Of a stretch of 64,000 nucleotides of DNA, positions 8,446 through 17,667 are shown one piece after another (positions within the stretch are counted from its first letter, which is position 1; every line of letters begins with the position of its first letter). This DNA is from Methylobacterium sp. UNC378MF (GTDB taxonomy: Bacteria; Pseudomonadota; Alphaproteobacteria; Rhizobiales; Beijerinckiaceae). The stretch covers positions 1 through 64,000 of the forward strand of contig NZ_FMWU01000003.1 in assembly GCF_900103195.1 (NCBI RefSeq), written 5' to 3'. The position numbers were made by a program, and so were the translations under genes. Under the pieces are notes generated by a model, which was not told where the DNA came from, did no database searches, and saw only the letters and a list, made by a program, of their open reading frames with translations.

Positions 8446-8925
8446 AATAAATCTCGCTTCCTATGGTGGCCTGCGCTCAAGCAGCCGACAATCCGAAACT
8501 GGGATTTTGGGCCGACCGACGTAAGTTTCGTGCCTTCGAGAAAACGATATTCCATTCTGGATAAATTACCATATTTATATTTATCGGCCCTGGCAAAAAA
8601 CTTTCGCGGCACCATTTACTGGAAGACGCCGCATCGTTCCGTTGTCAGCGGCGGCGCGTGCGCGCTGCGACTCGCGCATGTGTCACCGGACGGGCCCAGC
8701 CCCTCTTACGTGCTGACCTCGGCAAGCCGGTGAAGCGCTTAGCTGCCGGCATGCCGGATGCCGGGGAAGGCACTGGGTACGACGAACCGTCCGTGCGCCA
8801 CCGGCCGATGGGACCACTCGAGCAGGCGGTGAGCTGCCCCACCAACGCTCAAGCAGCGACGGCGGACGGTGGCCGCCGCTTGGCCACCTGCGCGTGAATG
8901 CGGTCTGTCCATGAAGGAGGGCGTG
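8446..8925. other. Gene-free stretch
   Basis: Nothing recognisable is present. The left part (8540-8610) is AT-rich and probably contains the promoter of the leftward gene ending at 8188. Confidence 0.45.
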
Positions 8926-9312
8926 ATGGTTCAACCCAGACTTACGGGCTTGGAGTTCAGCTGGTTCACCAAGTGCCAGATGATGGCTTCGAACTACGCG
9001 CAGCATTGGGAGATGGTTTTGGAGCCCGATCTCGAAAGCCTGGTTCAAGCCGTCGCCTCCGATGCGCGGACAAGCTTCACCGGGCCGCAATCCATGAGGC
9101 GCGTTGCCGAACGGCTGACACTTGCCGCAGACGCGATTGCCGCGGCAAGCGACGATCAAGCTCAGGATGCGGATGTCCGCCGCGAGGGCGCCCGTTGCAC
9201 CGCTGCGCTGCAATACCTGGCCTCGCAATTGGAGAGCGCGGCGACGGGCGTCGAAGCATGGAAGCATCTGTCCGCCTCCGCGCCCGAAACAGATCAGGTA
9301 CCGTCAGCGTGA
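8926..9312 (+). CDS. Hypothetical protein of 128 residues
   Basis: The start is set by AAGGAGG 7 bases before the ATG at 8926 (MVQPRLTGLEFSWFTKCQMM). The protein is helical, with repeated alanine-rich segments (RRVAERLTLAADAIAAASDD, ALQYLASQLESAATGVEAW). It resembles phasin-type or coiled-coil bundle proteins in composition, but no family motif is certain. It is followed 73 bases later by another small gene in the same direction. Confidence 0.55.
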   Translation: MVQPRLTGLEFSWFTKCQMMASNYAQHWEMVLEPDLESLVQAVASDARTSFTGPQSMRRVAERLTLAADAIAAASDDQAQDADVRREGARCTAALQYLASQLESAATGVEAWKHLSASAPETDQVPSA

Positions 9313-9385
9313 CCGCGAGAAACCAAAACATCTCGGCAGCTGCCAGCTCGAAACATTCTGCTTATCTAGGCATTGAATAGGTCAC

Positions 9386-9586
9386 ATGATCATCTTCAAG
9401 CCGAACCCTCATAAGCTGCAGGTCAAACCATCTCCGAAGGAGCCGGGCCGGTTCGACTGGGCGATCACGCGGGACGATGTGATCGTGCGCCGATCGGTTC
9501 GGTCATTCGGCTCGGAGGGCGCTTCGGAGGCGAATGGCGACGCGGCTCTTCGTGAGATCACGGCGCGTTGGCAGGACGCGCGATAA
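9386..9586 (+). CDS. Small hypothetical protein
   Basis: This 66-residue protein contains KEPGRFDWAITRDDVIVRRS and EGASEANGDAALREITARWQ. The order PG.F.W.I...D.....S...F...A.A..DG..AL......W matches a short family that I recall from Methylobacterium, with three strands followed by a helix. It is soluble and of unknown function. It is probably transcribed with the gene that ends at 9312. Confidence 0.6.
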   Translation: MIIFKPNPHKLQVKPSPKEPGRFDWAITRDDVIVRRSVRSFGSEGASEANGDAALREITARWQDAR

Positions 9587-9886
9587 CGCCGCAAACGGCC
9601 TGACTCTGTATCAAACCGGATCGTCGCTCCAGCGGGCATGCCAAGCCCTGCGGTCGGGTCAGGCGGGTCCGATCCGAGCCGGCGTCCGGACCCAGGCTCC
9701 CCAGCCTGCCGGACGGTGGCGCAGACCACGCGCCGTACCGGCGTCATCAGACCCGCGTCACCCTCTAACCTCGCAGCGCCGAGTCCGAGACGGCTTGAGA
9801 GCGCCTCGTCCCGATAGCGGGAGAAGCACTTTCCGTCGGTCCGCACCCGCACTGCGCGTCCATTCTCGATGAACAGGATCAATCCC
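9587..9886. other. Gene-free stretch
   Basis: No credible coding frame is seen; this stretch presumably carries the promoter of the hydrolase at 9887. Confidence 0.45.
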
Positions 9887-10858
9887 ATGACCGGCCGACC
9901 AAGAACAGCGTGGCTGCTTTCGGCCCTGCTCGGCTCCGCGGCAGCGCTGGGAGCGTCCGCGCTCTATGCCGCCTCACGGGCGAAGCAGGCCGAGCGTCGG
10001 ACGCCGCCGATCGGCGCTTTCCTGACCGTGGATGGCGTGCGCCTGCACTACGTCGAGCGCGGGCGCGGCGAGACACTGGTGCTGATCCACGGCAACGGCA
10101 CCATGATCCAGGATTTCCTGAGCAGCGGCATCGTCGACGATCTTGCCAGGCGCTTCCGCGTGATCATCCTCGACCGGCCCGGCTACGGCTACAGCGATCG
10201 ACCCCGCGGTGTCTGGACGCCGCGAGCCCACGCGACACTCTACCAGAAGGCCCTGCAGCAACTCGGCGTCACGCAGGCTGTGGTGCTCGGGCACTCCTGG
10301 GGGACGCTGGTTGCCATCGCCCTCGCCCTGCAGGCCCCCCGGCTCGTCCGCAGCCTCGTTCTGGCGTCGGGCTACTACTACCCGACCCTGCGCGCCGACG
10401 TGGTTCTCGCGTCCCCAAGCGCGATCCCGATCCTCGGCGACGTCCTGCGCCACACCCTCTCCCCGATTGCTGGCCGCGCTCTCCTTCCGGCGATGATCAA
10501 GGGCATGTTCGCCCCGGCCGCTATCCCCGCGCGCTTCGATCGGGAGTTTCCTACGGACATGATGCTGCGGCCGCTGCAACTGCGCGCGTCCGCAGAGGAC
10601 GCGGCGCTGATGACGCCCGTCACGGTCGAGCTTCAGCGGCACTACCGTGAACTGAACCTCCCCGTCGTGATCATCGCCGGCGGTGCCGATCAGATCGCGG
10701 ATGTCGATCGTCAATCGCGGCGGCTGCATGGCGAGGTGTCCGGCAGCACGCTCACCGTGGTTCCCGGATTGGGTCACATGATCCATCACCTCGCGCCCGA
10801 TCAGGTCGTCGCAGCCGTGGAGCTTGCCGCGCAGCGCGCGCGTGCCGTGGCGGCCTGA
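9887..10858 (+). CDS. Alpha/beta-fold hydrolase, membrane-anchored or exported
   Basis: The protein has a hydrophobic N-terminal segment (LLSALLGSAAALGASALYAA) and then the alpha/beta hydrolase core. That core has VLIHGNGTMIQDF (oxyanion region), RPGYGYSDRP, the nucleophile elbow GHSWG with Ser at residue 137, an aspartate in AGGADQIAD and a histidine in PGLGHMIHH. These make a complete Ser-Asp-His triad. The substrate cannot be read from sequence; haloalkane, epoxide or ester hydrolysis are all possible in this superfamily. I chose the ATG at 9887 because AGGA lies 8 bases upstream; another ATG is six codons earlier. It appears to be a single-gene unit. Confidence 0.9.
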   Translation: MTGRPRTAWLLSALLGSAAALGASALYAASRAKQAERRTPPIGAFLTVDGVRLHYVERGRGETLVLIHGNGTMIQDFLSSGIVDDLARRFRVIILDRPGYGYSDRPRGVWTPRAHATLYQKALQQLGVTQAVVLGHSWGTLVAIALALQAPRLVRSLVLASGYYYPTLRADVVLASPSAIPILGDVLRHTLSPIAGRALLPAMIKGMFAPAAIPARFDREFPTDMMLRPLQLRASAEDAALMTPVTVELQRHYRELNLPVVIIAGGADQIADVDRQSRRLHGEVSGSTLTVVPGLGHMIHHLAPDQVVAAVELAAQRARAVAA

Positions 10859-11333
10859 GGAGTTCCGGCGCGCAGACCTGGGCGGCAGCGCGTGCTGCTC
10901 CGGGTCAGCGGCAAGGTCGGCTTGGCATCATGTCCATCGCCTGAACAGCCACATCACCGACGTCCGCCTCCCGGGGTGCCTCGACGGCCCTGAGACGCTC
11001 GGGCAGGTCGGCCCGCTGACGCCGCGCGACAGCCTGCGGTGCCACGGATTCGCGTCGCGATGAGACCCCGACGCGGCCAGGCGGCTCTTCCATGCCGGCC
11101 CCGCCCTGGCCCCTTCGCGCGGCGTCTCGGATCTGCCAGACAAGTCCGGATCCGCGGCCGGATACGCCTCCGAACGCAAACCTGCCCGGCGTTCCGTGTT
11201 GCGACGCAACAAGACGATGATGCGCGGGTTGTCCCAGCGCTACCCTCGCATCGACCAGTGAGGGACGGCATCGGGTTACATGCTCGCCGAGCGAGTCCTG
11301 GATGCTGCCGCCCCGCAGAAAGTCTGAACCCCG
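10859..11333. other. Gene-free stretch
   Basis: No credible gene is found on either strand; the open frames are arginine-rich and lack protein character. Confidence 0.45.
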
Positions 11334-11690
11334 ATGCGCTCCATCCCGGCCACCATCACGATCCTTGCTGCCGCCCTCGCGCCGTTGCCGGCCCTGGCAT
11401 CGTCCTGCGCCGAGCAGATCGGCACGATCGAACGGCGTCTCGACAGCGCCGGCGCCGTTCAGGTGACCGGCCTGCAGGCGGGTCACACCCTGCGGACCGG
11501 ATCGCTTCGGGGCGTGCAGGCCGCCCGCCGCGATGCCCCGAGCGACCCCGCCCTGGTCTCGACGGCCGGTGGCGTGGCGAACGCCAGGATCCTCATCGTC
11601 CGTGCCGTCGACGAGGACGGGCGCGGCGACAAGAGGGCGTGCGAGAACACCATGAGCGAGGTCAAGGGCATGATCGGCGCGTTGCCGTAG
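11334..11690 (+). CDS. Small secreted hypothetical protein
   Basis: The 118-residue product opens with a clear Sec signal peptide (MRSIPATITILAAALAPLPA, cleavage near ALA-SS). The mature part has two cysteines (SSCAEQIGTIERR and KRACENTMSEVKG) that could form a disulphide. LDSAGAVQVTGLQAG and LRGVQAARRDAPSDPA fill the middle. It should be periplasmic. No family name is certain. It is followed by the decayed esterase gene at 11765. Confidence 0.65.
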   Translation: MRSIPATITILAAALAPLPALASSCAEQIGTIERRLDSAGAVQVTGLQAGHTLRTGSLRGVQAARRDAPSDPALVSTAGGVANARILIVRAVDEDGRGDKRACENTMSEVKGMIGALP

Positions 11691-11764
11691 CCCGATCCGA
11701 TCGCCGCCGGCAGAGCCTCCCGCGAGAGCGAAGCGATGAACCGGCACATCCGAGCCGGGAGATT

Positions 11765-12294
11765 ATGGCCGTGTTGGACGTCGACCCGTCGCGCGTCTCC
11801 GTCGCCGGCCTGTTCTCAGGGAGTGCGGCCGCGGCGGTGATGTAACCGCACCTCGACGCGGCCGCCGGCATCCACTCGGGATTGGCCTGCGGTTCCGCCG
11901 GCTCGATCGCGTGCGCCTTCCGCGATGCGCCGGGGCGCCCTGCTCCAACCATGACAGGCCGCGCACCCGGTGCCGGCCATCGTCTTTCACAGCGACAGGG
12001 ACACGACCGTCCCGCCGGTCAACGGCGGCCACGCCCTTGCCCAGTCGCAGACGGAGGGACACCTTCCCGTCGCCACCGTCGAGGAACGCTCAGTGGGCCG
12101 AAGGGCACGCGATCGATTTGACCGAAGCGAACAGCCTCTGGTCATCGGAACACTGGCTTCTGCACGGCGCCGGCCATGCCTGGGTCGGCGGCCATCCGTC
12201 CGGCCCGCACACCGACCCGACCGGCCCCGATGCTGCCCGAAGATGATACGCTTCGTCCTGTCCTACGCGAAGCGCCGCCGAGCGCGCCGACCCT
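11765..12294 (+). pseudogene. Broken PHB-depolymerase-type esterase
   Basis: Pieces of an extracellular short-chain PHA depolymerase/esterase are spread over several frames. DVDPSRVSVAGLFSGSAAAA corresponds to the nucleophile elbow region (usual G-x-S-x-G with A-M-T). Next come a TAA, DAAAGIHSGLACGSA, then PAIVFHSDRDTTVPPVNGGH (acid residue) and GAGHAWVGGHPSGPHTDPTG (catalytic His). At least one stop and two frame changes separate them, and the N-terminal third is missing. No functional enzyme can be made. Such esterases belong to the alpha/beta hydrolase fold and act on poly-3-hydroxybutyrate or feruloyl esters. Confidence 0.8.
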
Positions 12295-12344
12295 GACGCC
12301 CTTCGCGGATGAGCCGGACCGGACCAGCCCTTGAGGAGCGCACC

Positions 12345-13205
12345 TTGGTCGATCTCCGCATCCACCACCGGACGACGTATCGCTATAGGCAGCCGGTCGG
12401 GCTGGGGCCGCACCGCCTGATGCTGCGGCCGCGGGAAGCACGGGACCTGAGGCTGATCTCGAACGACCTCAGGGTGACGCCGGACGCAACCGTGACCTGG
12501 GCCTACGACGTTGCCGGGAACGCCGTCGCGACGGCCAGCTTCGCATCGCCGTCCGACAGCCTCGTCATCGACAGCCAGGTTCACGTCGAACTGTCCGCGG
12601 CGGCCTATCCGGTCTTCGACATCGCCGCCGCGGCCATCGCGTTTCCCTTCCGGTACGCCGATGACGACTGGACGGACCTCGGAGCGCTGACGATGCGACA
12701 ATGCCCCGACGGTGGGCACCTGCAGCACTGGGCCCAGGGGTTCGTGGCGGGCTGCCCGACCGACACTCTGTCGCTCCTCAAGGACATCAATGCCGGGGTG
12801 GGCAGCGGCATCACCTATCAGGCTCGGGAAGACGAGGGCACGCAGACGCCGGAGCAAACCTTGTCGTCGGGCCTGGGCTCCTGCCGGGATCTCGCCACGC
12901 TCTTCGTCGAGGCGGTCCGGAGTCTCGGTTTCGGCGCACGGATCGTGTCGGGCTATCTCTATGACCCCACGCGCAGCCTGCTCGGATCGGCGGATGCCGG
13001 ATCCACCCACGCCTGGGCCGAGGTCTACCTCCCGGGCGCCGGCTGGGTAACCTTCGATCCGACCAACCGCAGCGTGGGCAGTGCGAACCTGATCCCGGTC
13101 GCCGTCGCGCGCGACATCCGCCAAGCCATGCCGGTGACGGGTAGTTTCGTCGGTCCGGCCGAGGCCTTCCGCGACATGTCTGTCGCCGTTCAGGTCGCTG
13201 ACTGA
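12345..13205 (+). CDS. Transglutaminase-like cysteine peptidase family protein
   Basis: The protein has the bacterial transglutaminase N-terminal region ([25 protein letters not shown]) followed by the transglutaminase core. Core residues are Cys180 in GSCRDLA, His222 in THAWAEV and Asp238 in FDPTNR. These form the C-H-D triad of this superfamily, whose bacterial members are mostly peptidases or amidases. No signal peptide is visible, so it is probably cytosolic. The likely start is TTG at 12345, with GAGGAG eight bases upstream; an ATG twelve codons earlier has no ribosome site. The gene stands between the decayed esterase and the antiporter. Confidence 0.88.
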   Translation: MVDLRIHHRTTYRYRQPVGLGPHRLMLRPREARDLRLISNDLRVTPDATVTWAYDVAGNAVATASFASPSDSLVIDSQVHVELSAAAYPVFDIAAAAIAFPFRYADDDWTDLGALTMRQCPDGGHLQHWAQGFVAGCPTDTLSLLKDINAGVGSGITYQAREDEGTQTPEQTLSSGLGSCRDLATLFVEAVRSLGFGARIVSGYLYDPTRSLLGSADAGSTHAWAEVYLPGAGWVTFDPTNRSVGSANLIPVAVARDIRQAMPVTGSFVGPAEAFRDMSVAVQVAD

Positions 13206-13351
13206 CCTGTGCCCCGGGCCCGAGGCGCCGGCTGGCAGGTCGCGGTTTGGGCAGCCAAACCCTCGTTTCAATCCGGAAGGCCCTGGCGGACCGACCGTCG
13301 CGGACGCGCCGACACCAGGAACGCGCCGGGCTGGGCACAGTTCACCTTCTA

Positions 13352-14629
13352 ATGGAAACCTATGTCCTCGTCGTCGCCGGGTTCGGTGTCCTGGTGCTTC
13401 TGACGGCATGGCTGCCGATGGTGCTCCGGGCGCTCCCCCTGTCCCTGCCCATCTGCTGCGTCGGCATCGGCGCCGCTCTCTCCGGCATCCCGGCTGTGGC
13501 CGACCTCACGCCCCATCCGGGCTTGCACCTGAAGCTTATCGAGCACGCCACCGAGGCCGTTGTCGTCATCGCGTTGATGGGCGCGGGCCTGAAGATCGAC
13601 CGGCTCATCGGCTGGAAACGCTGGGCCGTGACGTGGCGGTTGCTCGGCATCGCGATGCCGCTGACGATCCTGGCCTTGACGGCCTTGGCCTCGACCCTGC
13701 TCGGACTCGGGGTCGCCGCGGCGCTGCTGCTGGGTTCGTCCCTGGCGCCCACGGATCCTGTGCTCGCGTCCGACGTCCAGGTCGGCCACCCGGCCGAGGA
13801 CCACGAGGACGAGCCGCGCTTCGCCCTGACTTCCGAGGCCGGGCTCAACGACGGCCTCGCCTTCCCGTTCGTGAATCTGGCCATCGCGCTCGCCGGAGGC
13901 GGTGGCCTGGCCGGCCTGTCCTGGTCGCACTGGCTGGCGGTCGACGTCCTCTGGAAGATCGCCGTGGGTGCCGTGCTCGGGGCGGTCATCGGCCGGGTGC
14001 TCGGCTGGCTGACCTTTCACCTCCCGAACCTATCGAAGCTCTCCCGGACCGGCGACGGCTTCGTGGCCCTGGGCGTGACATGCCTTGCCTACGGTATCGT
14101 CCAGGCGGTCGACGGCTACGGCTTCATCGGCGTGTTCGCCGCAGCCCTGGCGCTCCGCTCCTCGAGCCGGGGGCACGCCTATCATCGCAAGATGCACGAC
14201 TACGCCGAGGAGCTGGAACGCCTCCTGATGATGGTGCTGCTCGTCGGCTTCGGCGCCGTGCTCGTCGGCGGAGGCCTGCTCCAGGCTCTCACCTGGCAAG
14301 TCGTCACGTTTGCCCTGATCGCACTTCTGGTCGTTCGTCCCCTGAGCGGGTGGGTCGGCATGCTGGGCAGCGCCCGGGCGCTGGAAGAGCGCGCAGTCGT
14401 GAGTTTCTTCGGCATCCGGGGGCTCGGGACCGTCTACTATCTCGCCTATGCCTGCGGGCAGGCCACGTTCGAGCGCGCGGACCTTCTCTGGGCCACGGCT
14501 GGTCTGACGGTTCTGATCTCGATCCTCATGCATGGCGTCACGGTCACGCCGACGCTGCGTTTGGTCGACCGCCGGATGGGCCGGGCGACGGAGAATTCGC
14601 AACTCGGCCTGGTGCTGACCTCGCCATGA
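13352..14629 (+). CDS. Na+/H+ antiporter, CPA1 (NhaP-like) family
   Basis: This 425-residue membrane protein has about 12 hydrophobic segments. The family core has SLAPTDPVLASDVQVG (ion-binding Asp in the TDP motif) and SEAGLNDGLAFPFVNLA (the ND pair). The conserved gating region FFGIRGLGTVYYLAYA is near the C-terminus. CPA1 antiporters exchange cytosolic Na+ or K+ for H+ at the inner membrane and support pH and salt homeostasis. The open frame starts earlier, but the ATG at 13352 begins just before the first transmembrane helix (METYVLVVAGFGVLVLLTAW). There is no long cytosolic regulatory tail. The 3' end overlaps the tail of an opposing decayed kinase frame. Confidence 0.92.
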   Translation: METYVLVVAGFGVLVLLTAWLPMVLRALPLSLPICCVGIGAALSGIPAVADLTPHPGLHLKLIEHATEAVVVIALMGAGLKIDRLIGWKRWAVTWRLLGIAMPLTILALTALASTLLGLGVAAALLLGSSLAPTDPVLASDVQVGHPAEDHEDEPRFALTSEAGLNDGLAFPFVNLAIALAGGGGLAGLSWSHWLAVDVLWKIAVGAVLGAVIGRVLGWLTFHLPNLSKLSRTGDGFVALGVTCLAYGIVQAVDGYGFIGVFAAALALRSSSRGHAYHRKMHDYAEELERLLMMVLLVGFGAVLVGGGLLQALTWQVVTFALIALLVVRPLSGWVGMLGSARALEERAVVSFFGIRGLGTVYYLAYACGQATFERADLLWATAGLTVLISILMHGVTVTPTLRLVDRRMGRATENSQLGLVLTSP

Positions 14630-15458
14630 CGAAGACGCCGCCACGGTATCGCGCCGTTTCCGTCAAGAACACGTAGGAACACGAGGGTTCAGGAGCGGCA
14701 AGCCGCCGTGCTTGCGACGGCACAGCGGTGTGGGTTGGCGGGAACGCGGTCGGTCGGGGGCCTACGTCCGGGCAGGCGTCAGGCGTCGTGGTCCTTGTCG
14801 ATGCGCCGGCCCGATGCCTCCGGATGACAGTCCGACCGAGGTAATCCCGTTCGCCGGCGACGGCGATGTAGGCGTCGTTGACGTATTCGAGCACGTGTTC
14901 CCGGCCGCGCAACACGGCCACGAACCCAGGCATCTGCTGGAGCAGGGCCTGCTGCCGCTGGCGCTCGGATGCGGCCTTGCGCTCCGTCAGGACCTGCCGG
15001 GTCGTCTCCGTGCAGGCGCAGAACAAGCCGATGACCGAACCGTCTTCCCCCGGCACCGGCGTGTAGGAGAATGCGAAGTGGGCCTCTTCCGGGTAGCCGT
15101 TCCGGTGCAGGGTGAGTTGCAGGTCGTCCATATGCACCGGGTCGCCCGCGAACACGCGGTTCATCGGCGACCCGACTTCGTCCCGGACCTCAGGCCAGGT
15201 CTCGAAGAACGGGCGGCCCAGGGCCGCCGGATGCCGGGCGCCCAGCATGGGCGCGTAGCTGTCGTTATAGACCAGGGTCCGGTCGGCGCCCCAGGCGATG
15301 AACATCGGCTGGCGCGAGCTGAGCATGACGCGCATCAGGACTATGAGCGAGTGCGGCCAGTGCTCCCGAGGTCCGAGGGACGTCGTCGACCAGTCACGGT
15401 CGCGCATCAACGCGCCCATGACGCCGCCGCCCGCGAACAGCGAAGGGTTCGACATCAT
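14544..15458 (-). pseudogene. Truncated PAS-domain sensor kinase (N-terminal part only)
   Basis: The frame starts MSNPSLFAGGGVMGALMRDR. It contains the RDW...LG...W..SL PAS front shared with the kinases at 31624 and 45678, with RQPMFIAWGADRTLVYNDSY, HFAFSYTPVPGEDGSVIGLF and a second PAS beginning QMPGFVAVLRGREHVLEYVN. After YLGRTV (near 14835) the match ends and the frame runs on as arginine- and proline-rich nonsense to 14544, over the antiporter end. HisKA, HATPase and REC domains are all absent, so it cannot signal as a kinase. It is most likely a deletion product. Confidence 0.8.
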
Positions 15459-15670
15459 CGGCCCGGGCCGGTCTCAGAGCCCGCGGACAGTCGGGCCGTC
15501 GAGCCGGGCTGTCCCGACCCCTTCTTCTCCCTGACGCGAAGCGGCCGGGCGGCCATGCGGCTCAGGGCGCCGGCGAGGGCATCGTTCACCGCGGCCAATG
15601 GGCCGTGGATCCGAGCGGGCAGCGAGGCGATCTGGGCCCCGTGGCGGGGGTGTTCGGCGAGCATCTGCAA
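15455..15670 (-). CDS. Possible short protein upstream of the truncated kinase
   Basis: The frame encodes 71 residues with GC-rich third positions: MQMLAEHPRHGAQIASLPAR and IHGPLAAVNDALAGALSRMA, then a basic C-terminus. Its TGA overlaps the ATG of the truncated kinase (ATGATG), which would allow translational coupling. No family is recognised, and a competing frame exists. It may be a genuine small gene or only the leader region of the kinase remnant. Confidence 0.3.
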   Translation of the reverse strand: MQMLAEHPRHGAQIASLPARIHGPLAAVNDALAGALSRMAARPLRVREKKGSGQPGSTARLSAGSETGPGR

Positions 15671-15799
15671 CTTCTAGCACATGCGGCCCTCGGGTATTCC
15701 CTTCCGCGACGCCATAGAAGCGTCCATCCGGTCGATTGAGGATGGCTCACGCCGCTATCCGGGCCGGGCGGGAACGCGGCGTTAGGGACGTTGCGGTTT

Positions 15800-15934
15800 A
15801 GAGCGCCTAACAGAACCGTCTGATCTGGTTGAGGGTGATAAGGCTTGCTGCGAGGCTGGTGTAGGGCAGAAGCGGGCGTGCCATCCCCACCAACGCCTGC
15901 CCAAACGATCCGTGCCCGTTCTGTTAGGCGCTCT
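15800..15934. mobile_element. 135-bp element with 17-bp terminal inverted repeats (MITE-like IS derivative)
   Basis: AGAGCGCCTAACAGAAC at 15800-15816 is repeated as its exact reverse complement at 15918-15934. On the reverse strand the interior contains ARPLLPYTSLAASLITLNQI then RRFC and a stop that lies inside the left terminal repeat. This looks like the last 24 residues of an IS4/IS5-type transposase. The element is therefore best read as an IS that lost almost its entire transposase but kept both ends. No clear target duplication is visible. Confidence 0.8.
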
Positions 15935-16469
15935 CAGCCGAGGTCCGCTTCGGATTTGCCCAAGCATGCCACCGAGTGGAGATGGGCGCGTTCCAGAACG
16001 TCAGCTTGCGGGCGGCGGGTCAGCTTCTGCAGTCCATTCCGAGTCGAAACTCCTGGACGGCGAAAAGGTCGCGTTCGGAAGGCGCGAACCGCTGTCAGCA
16101 CAGCTGACTTGGACGGGAAGCAGAGCAGCGGTGCCGGAACGGTCACGCCAGAGCGGCTTCCGATGGTGACGTCTGGAATACGGACCACGGCACTGACGGG
16201 CGGTTTCGACTGCTCTGCCATGCGCGCAATTTCAGGTGCCGTACCTACATCTGCAATGAGCCGTGAGCGAGTGGGGCGATGACGTCCGCTCTCACGTATG
16301 GCCGCACGAAAGCCGGCCATCTGAAAAACCACCCATAGCAGCCGATCCAGGTTGTTCGGTTCAGGTGTGAGTTTCGCGACCGGAGCGGCGACATCAGTCC
16401 CGGTTGCGCGTGGCGGGTCCTGTGGCCTCGGAATGCATGTCAGGGCCCGCCACCTCGAAGGCTCGTTGA
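15935..16469. other. Gene-free stretch next to the small element
   Basis: Open frames exist on both strands (for example 15934-16332 reverse), but none reads as a convincing protein. It is probably decayed sequence. Confidence 0.4.
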
Positions 16470-16640
16470 TTACGGCTTGTTGGCTGGAGCCGGATTTGTC
16501 GTCGTTGCCGGAGGCGCAGGGTTTGCCGGCGCAGTGCTCGCAGGAGGCGGAGGAGCCGGGGGGGTCTCGGCCTTCTTCTCGTCTTTGCAGGCCGTGAGCG
16601 CGAGCAGGCCGACGAGCGGCAGCAGATAGCGAATACGCAT
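16470..16640 (-). CDS. Small lipoprotein with proline-rich tail
   Basis: The 56-residue product starts MRIRYLLPLVGLLALTAC, a lipoprotein signal peptide ending in a lipobox (LTAC). It is followed by KDEKKAETPPAPPPP and a Pro/Ala/Thr/Asn repeat tail. AGGAGG lies 8 bases before the ATG at 16640, excluding the longer upstream start. After lipidation only a flexible peptide of about 40 residues would remain in the periplasm. It may tether or space envelope components, but no partner is evident. It sits alone between mobile-element remnants. Confidence 0.75.
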   Translation of the reverse strand: MRIRYLLPLVGLLALTACKDEKKAETPPAPPPPASTAPANPAPPATTTNPAPANKP

Positions 16641-16830
16641 GAGCGGTCCTCCTGTTTGGCCAGAGTAGGCGGTGAGGAACGTCATCCGACCGCTGTTCGA
16701 TCCAGCGCGCTGGGATCCCGGCCGCGATCCTGATGCCGGTTCATCATGGGTAGCGCTGACATGACCGGCTGGCTTTGGACCGGGCTGATTGAGAGGATCA
16801 GCCTGGACCGGAGGAGTTGGGGATGACGCG

Positions 16831-17667
16831 AGGACAACGGCCGCGCCATCGTTGCCCTGGCGTCCGAGTACGGGCGCTACGGCTATCGCCGCGTTACCGC
16901 GCTGCTACAGCCAGCGGGCTGGCGAGAGGCAAGGACTAGGCCCATGGTTCGGCAAGCTCACCATGAGGACATCTGGCGTCGCGAGGGGCTGAAGGTCCCC
17001 CGGCCGACATGGGCCGCAGAGGCGCCTCTGGCCGAACGACGGCTCGGGCAAACGCGTGCGGCCGCTCCACCGCAACCACGTGTGGAGCTTCGACTTCGTG
17101 CAGGTCCGGACGCACCACGGACAAAGCCTGCGCATCCTGACGCGGATCGACACGCACAGCCGGGCTTGCCTCTGCTCAAAGGTGGCGCGGCACATCCACA
17201 GCTTTGGCGTGATCGAGGCGCTGGTCGACGCGATGTGCCTGCACGGCGTCCCGGAGCACATCCGCTGCGATAATGGTCCCGAGATGATCGCGAAAGCGCT
17301 ACGCAAATGGGTCGCCGAGGCGGGCCCACGGATCCAGTACATCGCGCCAGGACCGCCGTGGGAGAACGGTCACTGCGACGGCTTCAACGGCAAGCTCCGC
17401 CACGAGTGACTACGCCAGGAGATCTTCTCCTCGCTGGCCGAGGCGCAGATCGTGAGCGGTCTATGGCAATCCACCTACACCCGTGTCCGACCGCATTCGT
17501 CGCTGGGCTATCGGCCGCCCGCGCCTGCCAGCTACCCAGACCTGGCCTTGCGGCTACCCTTGGCCGGGACCATGCACCAGCCTCGCAGCTGGCCCGATCC
17601 AAAATACCGGTCAGGTCAAGACTTGATGATTTCACGCCCGCAGGGCGTCGGGTCGGTCTTCAGCTAA
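16831..17667 (+). pseudogene. IS3-family transposase (orfB) remnant
   Basis: The fragments follow IS3-type OrfB in order: AIVALASEYGRYGYRRVTAL then LQPAGW, IWRREGLKVP, RRLWPNDGSGKRVRPLHRNH and VWSFDFV (first Asp of DDE). IRCDNGPEM (second Asp), GPPWENGHCDGFNGKLR (Glu), TYTRVRPHSSLGYRPPAPAS follow. The frame is broken by an inserted palindromic repeat near 16942, a shift near 17020 and an in-frame TGA at 17407. No orfA and no clear terminal repeats were found. The element cannot transpose on its own. Confidence 0.88.
16942..16968. repeat. Palindromic repeat inserted in the IS3 remnant
   Basis: The segment runs from CCATGGTTCGGC to CTCACCATGAGG, with CATGGT and ACCATG as mirror arms. It interrupts the transposase reading frame between the PAGW and IWRREG segments. 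The style matches dispersed repeats of the CATGGTTCG.CAAGCTCACCATG type that I know from alphaproteobacterial genomes. Confidence 0.6.

Noticed and set aside
15934..16332. Reverse 132-residue frame next to the small IS derivative
   Set aside because: Low-complexity translation without motif; the region looks decayed.
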